A stretch of 6,118 nt of DNA from the NCBI GenBank assembly GCA_002455915.1, contig DKLU01000366.1:1-6118 (forward strand). Direction: 5' to 3'. Source of the stretch: Chryseobacterium sp. UBA6632 (GTDB lineage: Bacteria; Bacteroidota; Bacteroidia; Flavobacteriales; Weeksellaceae). The translations under genes and the position numbers were made by a program. Below, in pieces: positions 1 through 4,593 of this stretch. Each line of letters opens with the position of its first letter. The first letter of the stretch is position 1. The notes beneath the pieces are model-generated. The model was not told where the DNA came from, searched no databases, and saw only the letters and a program-made list of their open reading frames with translations.

Positions 1-780
1 TTTTTTAATCATTATTTAAAAGGTGATTCAAAAAAAGATGCCGGTTTGCCAGAAGCTTTGATGTACGATACAGGAGCAAAACAATGGAGAGAATTCGCAA
101 CTTACCCTCCGAAAGAAGGAAAAAAAGTAAATTTTTATTTATCTAATAAAACGTTGAATAAATCGGCCGGACAAGGTTTTTCAGAATATTACAGCGATCC
201 TAATAATCCGGTTTTAAGTTCTGATAATTTAAAAGATTTTAATGGATTTACTCCAAGAAACTATATGTCGGAAGATCAGAGATTTGCAGAAGGAAGACCT
301 GATGTTTTGACATTTACAACGGATGTTTTAACGGATGACATGACTTTCGCAGGTGAAATTATGGCTAAATTAAATATTGCTTCGACTTCTACAGATGCAG
401 ATTTTGCAGTGAAACTAATTGATGTTTATCCTGAAGATTTCAAGCCTGTTGAAAAGAAAGACGGTGTAATTTACGGAAATTATCATCAGATGGTAAGAAG
501 TGAAATCATGCCTGCGAGATTCAGAAATTCGAGAGAAAAAGGGGAAGCTTTAGTTCCGAATCAGAAAACGGCGGTGAATTTCAGATTGCAGGATGTTGTT
601 CATACATTTAAAAAAGGACATAAAATCCAGATCCAGATTTCTTCGACCTGGTTCCCGTTATTTGCGATTAATCCACAGAAATTCATGGATAATCCGAACT
701 TTGCAACGAAGGACGATTATACGAAAGCATTTATCAAAGTTTTTGATGATAGCGCAATTGAAGTTGAAGTTTTGAAATAA
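1..780 (+). CDS. CocE/NonD-family serine hydrolase, C-terminal part (alpha-amino acid ester hydrolase-like)
   Basis: The reading frame is open to the first base of the window (FFNHYLKGDSKKDAG precedes the TTG at 46), so this is the last ~259 residues of a longer protein and the true start lies outside. The opening words resemble the F-x-x-HYLKG segment that leads out of the alpha/beta-hydrolase core in the CocE/NonD/PepX family. The rest fits the C-terminal jelly-roll domain: TGAKQWREFATYPP, LTFTTDVLTDDMTFAGEI, LIDVYPED, and FKKGHKIQIQISSTWFPLF followed by NPQKF. The last stretch is particularly like alpha-amino acid ester hydrolases and glutaryl-7-ACA acylases, which cleave or transfer acyl groups on amino-acid esters and beta-lactam side chains. 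The catalytic Ser, Asp and His and any signal peptide would be upstream and cannot be checked. Family relatives are usually about 600-650 residues and exported. The gene ends at TAA 778-780 with a terminator directly after it. Family is secure; the exact substrate is not. Confidence 0.88.
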   Translation, partial: FFNHYLKGDSKKDAGLPEALMYDTGAKQWREFATYPPKEGKKVNFYLSNKTLNKSAGQGFSEYYSDPNNPVLSSDNLKDFNGFTPRNYMSEDQRFAEGRPDVLTFTTDVLTDDMTFAGEIMAKLNIASTSTDADFAVKLIDVYPEDFKPVEKKDGVIYGNYHQMVRSEIMPARFRNSREKGEALVPNQKTAVNFRLQDVVHTFKKGHKIQIQISSTWFPLFAINPQKFMDNPNFATKDDYTKAFIKVFDDSAIEVEVLK

Positions 781-784
781 ATTT

Positions 785-813
785 AAAAAGCTGTTCGGTT
801 TGAACAGCTTTTT
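785..813 (+). terminator. Rho-independent terminator of the hydrolase gene
   Basis: A perfect 12-bp stem (AAAAAGCTGTTC, 785-796, with GAACAGCTTTTT, 802-813) closes a 5-nt loop and runs into a T-rich tract to about 822. It starts four bases after the stop codon. The A-run on the left arm would also give a U-tract on the minus strand, so it could act in both directions, but alkB ends some 195 bp away. Confidence 0.9.
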
Positions 814-820
814 TTATTTT

Positions 821-900
821 TTGTCTCTCGTAGGTTTTGCAGATGACGCAGATTTTTTAACTCAATCATCTGTAAAATTTGCTTAATCTGCGAAAGACAA
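821..900. repeat. Dispersed intergenic repeat, TTGTC...GACAA ends
   Basis: This is an ~80-bp element with imperfect inverted ends: TTGTCTCTCGTAGGTTT (821-837) against the reverse complement of TAATCTGCGAAAGACAA (884-900), matching at 13 of 17 positions. The interior carries a direct repeat GCAGAT-GAC-GCAGAT (839-853) and further ATCTG words. It resembles a short non-coding repeat I recall from many flavobacterial intergenic regions. Copy number cannot be judged from one window. No ORF is present. A small non-autonomous mobile element or a REP-like element are both possible. Confidence 0.55.
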
Positions 901-914
901 GATTATATGCAACT

Positions 915-982
915 TTTGTCATCCTGAAAGGATCTCAACGATGCATTGAATAACTTTATATAGATGCTTTCAGCATGACAAA
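915..982. repeat. Dispersed inverted repeat, TTTGTCAT...ATGACAAA ends
   Basis: Two 21-nt arms (915-935 and 962-982) are inverted copies matching at 19 of 21 positions, separated by 26 bp. Each arm contains its own 5-bp mini-hairpin with a 3-nt loop: ATCCT-GAA-AGGAT (921-933) and ATGCT-TTC-AGCAT (964-976). The two mismatches between the arms are exactly the two partners of one base pair in that hairpin. The sequence style (GTCATCCTGAAAGGATCTCA) is one I recognise as a common intergenic repeat of Bacteroidota. It lies between convergent genes, 25 bp from the alkB stop. Confidence 0.65.
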
Positions 983-1007
983 CATGTTGTAAATTAATTT
1001 AAATACA

Positions 1008-1619
1008 TCATTCCTCGATCGTTCTGAAAGTCAAATTCACTCTAGGAGTTTTCACTTTTGTAGTTGGTGGAAGACGATGTAGCCAATGATCTTGGGTTGT
1101 TCCTTTCATGACCAATAAACTTCCGTTTTCCAAGAATATTTCTACTTTTTCTTTCGTTGTTTTATGTTTAAATAAAAACTTTCTTTCCGCTCCGAAAGTT
1201 AATGATGCGATAGCTCCGTGTTTTTTTAAATCCTTTTCGCCATCACTGTGATACGCCATTCCTTCGCTTCCATCGTGATATAAATTCAACAGGCAAGAGT
1301 TATAAGTTTCTCCAGTGACTTCTTCGCATTTTTGTTTTAATTCCAATAATTCAGGCGTCCAGAATTTGGCATATTTTGTTCGTTTTGAATAGGTGTATTC
1401 AAAAGGTTTTTCTCCGAACCAAGCGACTTTTCTTTTGGTTAAAATTAATTTTCCAAAGATGATCGCTTCATCATTTTCCCATGGGATCTGATTGAATAAA
1501 TAATCATAATAAAAATCGGATTTTTCTTTGGAAAAAAGCTTTCCGTAATAATGAACGGTTCCGTCGTTGGGAAGGATATTTAAAGGGTAATCGGATATAT
1601 CTTCGAATAAATTCAGCAT
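1008..1619 (-). CDS. alkB: AlkB-family 2-oxoglutarate/Fe(II)-dependent DNA dioxygenase
   Basis: This 203-residue protein is predicted to repair alkylated bases (1-methyladenine, 3-methylcytosine) by oxidative demethylation, using 2-oxoglutarate, O2 and Fe(II) and releasing formaldehyde. The double-stranded beta-helix signature is complete. The iron ligands are H124 and D126 in NLYHDGSEGMAYHSDGE, and H181 in HWLHRLPP. The 2-oxoglutarate-binding arginines are R193 and R199 in TPRVNLTFR. Upstream, KVAWFGE (65-70) and YTYS (75-78) match the substrate-side region of ALKBH2/ALKBH3-like members, so it looks closer to that short subgroup than to E. coli AlkB itself. The length is normal and the ATG at 1617-1619 gives a natural N-terminus. 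It is cytosolic, with no signal or membrane segment. The gene sits downstream of the Ada-like gene on the same strand, 184 bp apart, so co-transcription is possible but not shown. An RNA or protein substrate cannot be excluded. Confidence 0.93.
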   Translation of the reverse strand: MLNLFEDISDYPLNILPNDGTVHYYGKLFSKEKSDFYYDYLFNQIPWENDEAIIFGKLILTKRKVAWFGEKPFEYTYSKRTKYAKFWTPELLELKQKCEEVTGETYNSCLLNLYHDGSEGMAYHSDGEKDLKKHGAIASLTFGAERKFLFKHKTTKEKVEIFLENGSLLVMKGTTQDHWLHRLPPTTKVKTPRVNLTFRTIEE

Positions 1620-1655
1620 TTGAAAATTTTTAATAATGTTTGGTTAAAATTAAAA

Positions 1656-1810
1656 CATTAAGGCTAATTAAGGAGTTAAGGAAATTAAGGTTGCTTCGCT
1701 TAAGGATTAAATAACTTAAAAATTAGAATGATTATCTTAATTAAACTTCAATTCTTAAAATAAATCTTAATGGTTTAAATAAATTTTATAGTAAAATAGA
1801 ATTTTAAGAA
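1656..1810. repeat. AT-rich spacer with TTAAGG/CTTAA words and a 10-bp inverted repeat
   Basis: The spacer between the Ada-like gene and alkB contains five TTAAGG hexamers in one orientation (1658, 1668, 1676, 1685, 1700) within 48 bp. CTTAA words follow at about 1715, 1736, 1753 and 1766. A perfect 10-bp inverted repeat (TTCTTAAAAT at 1752-1761, ATTTTAAGAA at 1801-1810) overlaps the stop codon of the Ada-like gene with a 39-bp loop. The element may be a degraded dispersed repeat, a regulatory region for alkB, or simple low-complexity DNA. I find no convincing -7 box for alkB and no GC-rich terminator hairpin here. Confidence 0.4.
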
Positions 1811-2646
1811 TGAGTTCTCGAACTTTCCCAACCTACAATCAATTGTTTTCTTTCACTTCCCCATCGATAACCGCCGATATTTCCGGAAGCTTGAATGACA
1901 CGATGACAAGGAATCAGAAAAGCTACAGGATTACTTCCAATCGCCGTCCCTACCGCTCTTGAAGCATTTGGATTTCCTATTTTTTCCGCTAAATTTCCGT
2001 ACGTTGATAATTTCCCCATTGGAATCTTTAAAAGACTTTCCCAGACTTTTAATTGAAAATCACTTCCTTTTAAATGGAGTTTTATGGTGTTGAGTTTCGT
2101 CCAGTCTTTATTGAAAATGGACAATGCATTTTTCTGAAAATCATCTTGTTTTTCAAAAAAAGAAGCATTAGGAAATTTAATAATTAAATCTCCCAATGCT
2201 TTATTTTTATCGATTTCAAAAGCCAAATAACAGATTCCTTTTTCTGTGGAAGCTGCGATTACATTTCCAAAAGGTGTTTCAGAAAAACTGTAATTGATGT
2301 TAAGACTTTTTCCTCCGTTTTTATATTCTGCTGGAGACATTCCTTCGATTTTTACAAACAAATCGTGCAATCTGCTCGTGCTCGAAAATCCTGTCTCATA
2401 AGCCGTATCAAATAAACTTGCTTTTTCTTCCTTTAATAAATTTTTAGCATGTTCAAGACTAATGAACTGCAAAAATTTCTTCGGACTCGTTCCTGCCCAA
2501 TCAGAAAACATCTTCTGAAAATGAGCCGGACTCAAATGAATTTTCTCCGCCACTTCCTCCAAATTGGGCTGAAGCTTAAAATTGCGCTGGATATATTCTA
2601 TCGCTTTCGCAATTCTTTCGTAATCGATCTGATTTTGTGTGGACAT
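1804..2646 (-). CDS. AraC-type HTH / O6-alkylguanine-DNA methyltransferase fusion (Ada-like, no N-terminal Cys domain)
   Basis: This 280-residue two-domain protein has two AraC-type helix-turn-helix units at roughly residues 8-110 (LEEVAEKIHLSPAHFQKMFS, then DTAYETGFSSTSRLHDLFVK). Residues ~118-275 form the Ogt/MGMT suicide methyltransferase. The active-site PCHRV has the acceptor C247. Other family landmarks are STYG (Y216), the arginine finger in SRAVG (R230), SNP (N239) and GGYRWG. The C-terminal half should move methyl groups from O6-methylguanine, and perhaps O4-methylthymine, irreversibly to C247. Compared with E. coli Ada (354 residues), the N-terminal zinc domain that senses methylphosphotriesters is absent and the protein starts directly at the HTH. 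Methylation-triggered activation by the Ada mechanism is therefore unlikely, and what the HTH does is an open question. The gene lies 67 bp after speB and upstream of alkB, all on one strand. I withhold the name ada because of the missing domain. Confidence 0.92.
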   Translation of the reverse strand: MSTQNQIDYERIAKAIEYIQRNFKLQPNLEEVAEKIHLSPAHFQKMFSDWAGTSPKKFLQFISLEHAKNLLKEEKASLFDTAYETGFSSTSRLHDLFVKIEGMSPAEYKNGGKSLNINYSFSETPFGNVIAASTEKGICYLAFEIDKNKALGDLIIKFPNASFFEKQDDFQKNALSIFNKDWTKLNTIKLHLKGSDFQLKVWESLLKIPMGKLSTYGNLAEKIGNPNASRAVGTAIGSNPVAFLIPCHRVIQASGNIGGYRWGSERKQLIVGWESSRTHS

Positions 2647-2672
2647 AACATTGAATTTACCTCACAAATTTC

Positions 2673-2680
2673 CAAAGATT
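2673..2680 (-). promoter_or_regulatory. Candidate -7 box for the Ada-like gene
   Basis: Read on the minus strand this is AATCTTTG, matching the Bacteroidota -7 consensus TAnnTTTG at 5 of its 6 fixed positions. It lies 26 bp before the ATG, about the same distance as the boxes of speB and speA. No -33 TTG is visible. If real, the Ada-like gene and alkB could be transcribed independently of speB. Confidence 0.4.
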
Positions 2681-2693
2681 TTCTGACAGAAAA
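2679..2693. promoter_or_regulatory. Palindromic operator candidate upstream of the Ada-like gene
   Basis: TTTTCTG-A-CAGAAAA is a perfect 7+1+7 palindrome. It abuts and overlaps the candidate -7 box on its upstream side, where a regulator would interfere with or assist RNA polymerase. The one-base centre makes a snug RNA hairpin unlikely and favours a dimer-binding DNA site. The protein is unknown. An AraC-type protein usually binds direct repeats, so autoregulation by the downstream gene is only one option. Confidence 0.35.
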
Positions 2694-2713
2694 AATCCGA
2701 TTCTTGCGAAGTT

Positions 2714-3568
2714 TTAGTCTTGATTAATATGATAATAAGCAAGCATTTTGTAATATAACTTCGCAGCTAAGAATGCACTTGGTTTTGCGTAAGCGGAATC
2801 CATTAATTCAACGATATCAAACGCTACAACATTACATTTTTCGAATACTTTTCTTAATAATTCTAATGTTGGATACCATTGTAAACCACCCGGCTCCGGA
2901 GTTCCTGTTGATGGAGCAATTGATGGATCAAAAGCATCCAAATCAATTGTAATGTAAACATTTCCTGAAACTTTTTCCAACACATCATTTACCCAGTTTT
3001 CGTTATTCGCAATTTCGTGAGCGAAAAATACTCTCCCTTCTGGTAAATATTCAGCTTCCTCGATATCCATAGAACGGATTCCCACTTGTACCAAATTGTG
3101 TTTCTGATTCGCTTCAAAAACCGCACAAGCGTGATTAGAAGTAGAACCATGGAATTCCGGACGAAGATCTGTGTGAGCATCCAATTGAAGAACCGTTAAG
3201 TTTTCAAATTTTTCCCCAACCGCACGAATCGAACCGATAGAAACAGAGTGCTCTCCACCGAAAAGTGTGAATAGTTTACCGTCATTAGCCAAAAGCTCTT
3301 TTGTTTTTTGGTAAACCGCTTCCGTCATTGCTTCAGGTGAAGAATTTTCAGAAACTTCTCCAGCCAGATAAACTCCTTCTAAGTAAGGTTCAGTCTGAGT
3401 TTCGATGTCGTAAAGCTCCATGTTTTCAGAAGCATCTAAGAACAATTCCGGGCCTTTATCAGCCCCTTTTCCCCAAGTTGAAGTTCCGTCGTAAGGAACA
3501 GTCACCAACATTACTTTCGAGTTCTCTAATGATGCATTTTCTTCAGGAATTCCTGCGTATGTTTTCAT
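2714..3568 (-). CDS. speB: Agmatinase (ureohydrolase family)
   Basis: The 284-residue enzyme is predicted to hydrolyse agmatine to putrescine and urea in the cytosol, using a two-manganese centre. All metal-binding motifs of the arginase/agmatinase/formiminoglutamase fold are present: GGEHS (H107), DAHTD (D130, H132, D134) and DLDAFDP (D209, D211). They are followed by the signature TGTPEPGG (221-228). The N-terminal VPYDGTSTWGKGADKGP and the late FDIVELM (250-256) also fit, and the length is normal for bacterial agmatinases. Motifs alone do not fully separate agmatinase from arginase or a guanidinobutyrase, but the arginine decarboxylase gene on the same strand about 1 kb upstream makes agmatine the likely substrate. 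An exact flavobacterial -7 box lies 28 bp before the ATG. There is no clear terminator in the 67 bp before the Ada-like gene, so read-through into the repair genes is possible. Confidence 0.92.
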   Translation of the reverse strand: MKTYAGIPEENASLENSKVMLVTVPYDGTSTWGKGADKGPELFLDASENMELYDIETQTEPYLEGVYLAGEVSENSSPEAMTEAVYQKTKELLANDGKLFTLFGGEHSVSIGSIRAVGEKFENLTVLQLDAHTDLRPEFHGSTSNHACAVFEANQKHNLVQVGIRSMDIEEAEYLPEGRVFFAHEIANNENWVNDVLEKVSGNVYITIDLDAFDPSIAPSTGTPEPGGLQWYPTLELLRKVFEKCNVVAFDIVELMDSAYAKPSAFLAAKLYYKMLAYYHINQD

Positions 3569-3596
3569 GTTTTATTTAAAAATTAAATGATTTCAG

Positions 3597-3604
3597 CAAA
3601 GATA
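3597..3604 (-). promoter_or_regulatory. Promoter -7 box of speB
   Basis: The minus-strand sequence TATCTTTG is an exact match to the Bacteroidota consensus TAnnTTTG and lies 28 bp before the speB ATG. No TTG is seen at the expected -33 position. The strength of the match and its position make it the likely start of speB transcription. Confidence 0.6.
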
Positions 3605-3628
3605 CGGAAAAGTGAATTGAAGCCGAAA

Positions 3629-3764
3629 GCTGGATGCTGGAAGTTTTACAAAATGGCAAAAAATAAACATCATAATTAAAATTTTCCTCCCACAGTTTCC
3701 AACTTTCAACCAAAATTATACAGCACAATTTTAAACCTCTATCTTCCATCTTCCCGCTTCCAGC
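3629..3764. repeat. Heptamer-based inverted repeat in the speB/HAD divergent region
   Basis: GCTGGATGCTGGAAG (3629-3643) and CTTCCCGCTTCCAGC (3750-3764) are inverted copies matching at 13 of 15 positions, 106 bp apart. The arms consist of 7-bp units of the form CTTCCAn. CTTCCAT, CTTCCCG and CTTCCAG stand in tandem at 3743-3763. Two weaker units (TTTCCAA, CTTTCAA) are at 3696-3709. Two more lie on the opposite strand at 3630-3643. I recall similar GGAAG-rich repeats between genes of Chryseobacterium-like genomes. The element sits between the two divergent -7 boxes. Confidence 0.55.
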
Positions 3765-3773
3765 CAAAATTAC

Positions 3774-3781
3774 TACCTTTG
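3774..3781 (+). promoter_or_regulatory. Promoter -7 box of the HAD gene
   Basis: TACCTTTG matches the Bacteroidota -7 consensus TAnnTTTG exactly, in the typical AAAATTACTACCTTTG setting. It lies 16 bp before the ATG, implying a leader of only about ten nucleotides with no Shine-Dalgarno sequence. No -33 TTG is seen; the upstream DNA is the CTTCCAn repeat. Confidence 0.6.
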
Positions 3782-3797
3782 TTCAAAACAAAATTTT

Positions 3798-4457
3798 ATG
3801 TCGTTAAAAGCTGTGCTATTCGATATGGATGGCGTGATTGTGGATACTGAACCATTGCACAGAAAAGCCTATTTTAAAACATTCAAAGATTTGGGAATTG
3901 ATGTTTCCGAAGAATTATATACATCCTTTACAGGAGCTTCTACGAAAAGAGTTTGTGAAACATTGATTAAAGAATTTAATTTAAACCAACCTTACGAAGA
4001 AATAGCCAAAGCAAAGAGAGATTATTTCAAGGATTATTTTTATAATGATGAAGAATTTGATTTAATTACTGGAGTAAAAGAATTAATTCAGCATTACTAC
4101 GAAAACGAAATTACTTTAATTTTAGCATCTTCCGCAACAATGATGACCATCGACATGGTTTTCGAGAAATTCGAATTGGAGAAATATTTCAGTGGAAAAA
4201 TAAGCGGTGCCGATTTAAAAGAATCTAAACCTCATCCTGAAGTTTTTCAATTGGCCGCAAAACTTGCAAAACAGCCTATTGAAAACTGTATGGTAATCGA
4301 AGATTCTACAAACGGAATTCTGGCGGCACACCGAGCGAATATTTTTTGTGCAGCATATAGAAGTCCGCATTCTAAAAATCAGGATTATACGTTGGCAAAC
4401 ATTGTCGTTTCTGATTATGAAGAACTTCAATTAGATAAAATTTCAAAATATTTTTAA
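3798..4457 (+). CDS. HAD-IA hydrolase, beta-phosphoglucomutase-like
   Basis: This 219-residue cytosolic protein belongs to the haloacid dehalogenase superfamily and is predicted to act on a small phosphorylated metabolite. Motif I is FDMDGVIVDTEP (nucleophile D9, acid/base D11). Residues ~15-85 form the helical cap. Motif II is LASSAT (S111 or S112), motif III is the lysine of SKPHPEVF (K144), and motif IV is VIEDSTNG (D169). The VDTEPLH segment and KPHPEVF are typical of the beta-phosphoglucomutase/phosphatase subgroup, which includes mutases as well as sugar-phosphate and 2-deoxyglucose-6-phosphate phosphatases. The substrate cannot be deduced. It has its own promoter box and terminator and lies alone on the plus strand between speB and speA, both on the minus strand, so a role in polyamine metabolism is not implied. 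The ATG start gives the expected N-terminus with motif I at residue 9. Confidence 0.9.
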   Translation: MSLKAVLFDMDGVIVDTEPLHRKAYFKTFKDLGIDVSEELYTSFTGASTKRVCETLIKEFNLNQPYEEIAKAKRDYFKDYFYNDEEFDLITGVKELIQHYYENEITLILASSATMMTIDMVFEKFELEKYFSGKISGADLKESKPHPEVFQLAAKLAKQPIENCMVIEDSTNGILAAHRANIFCAAYRSPHSKNQDYTLANIVVSDYEELQLDKISKYF

Positions 4458-4461
4458 ATAG

Positions 4462-4488
4462 AAAAGCTCTCAGATTTTGAGAGCTTTT
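4462..4488 (+). terminator. Rho-independent terminator of the HAD gene
   Basis: An 11-bp perfect stem (AAAAGCTCTCA, 4462-4472, with TGAGAGCTTTT, 4478-4488) has a 5-nt loop, GATTT, and runs into TTTTGTTTTATATTTTG. It starts 5 bp after the stop codon. The A-run before the stem could let it also stop transcripts coming from speA on the other strand. Confidence 0.88.
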
Positions 4489-4506
4489 GTTTTATATTTT
4501 GTTTTT

Positions 4507-4588
4507 GTCATTCTGAATGAAACAAAGTGGAGTGAAGAATCTCTATAATGTTTTGAGATTGCTTTGTTGCTTTGCTCCTCGCAATGAC
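4507..4588. repeat. Dispersed intergenic repeat, GTCATT...AATGAC ends, with unlike arms
   Basis: This is an 82-bp element. Its left arm (4507-4543) begins GTCATTCTGAATGAAAC and ends GTGAAGAATCTC. Its right arm (4555-4588), read in reverse complement, begins GTCATTGCGAGGAGCAAAGC and ends GCAATCTC. Ends and inner boundaries (GTCATT and AATCTC) agree while the middles differ. I recognise both arm types as widespread short intergenic repeats. It ends 5 bp from the speA stop, inside the convergent gap, and may serve as a fold-back structure at the 3' end of the speA transcript. Confidence 0.65.
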
Positions 4589-4593
4589 TACTA

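Noticed and set aside
46..780. TTG at 46 as the start codon of the first gene
   Set aside because: The frame is open to base 1 and the upstream residues continue the family pattern, so the gene is simply cut by the window edge.
821..982. CRISPR array or tRNA-like structure
   Set aside because: There are no regularly spaced identical repeats with unique spacers and no cloverleaf. The symmetry fits short inverted-repeat elements.
2679..2693. Palindrome as a terminator for speB
   Set aside because: With a one-base centre the RNA stem would be reduced to about five A/T-rich pairs, and no T-tract of the right polarity follows directly.
2690..2713. Possible E. coli-type Ada box (GCAA near an AAT-like triplet) upstream of the Ada-like gene
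   Set aside because: The match is only to a four-base word, and the protein lacks the N-terminal domain that recognises such boxes.
2449..2727. Plus-strand reading frame of 92 codons
   Set aside because: It lies antisense to the Ada-like gene and the speB end, has no family resemblance, and is best explained as a shadow of the coding strand.
3301..3579. Plus-strand reading frame of 92 codons inside speB
   Set aside because: It is antisense to a gene with complete catalytic motifs and has no recognisable domain or promoter.
3576..3767. Minus-strand 63-codon frame in the speB/HAD gap
   Set aside because: It runs across the heptamer repeat and the speB promoter box. Its composition follows the repeat and no protein family is suggested.
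4215..4430. Minus-strand 71-codon frame inside the HAD gene
   Set aside because: It is antisense to a gene with all four HAD motifs and is not supported by anything else.
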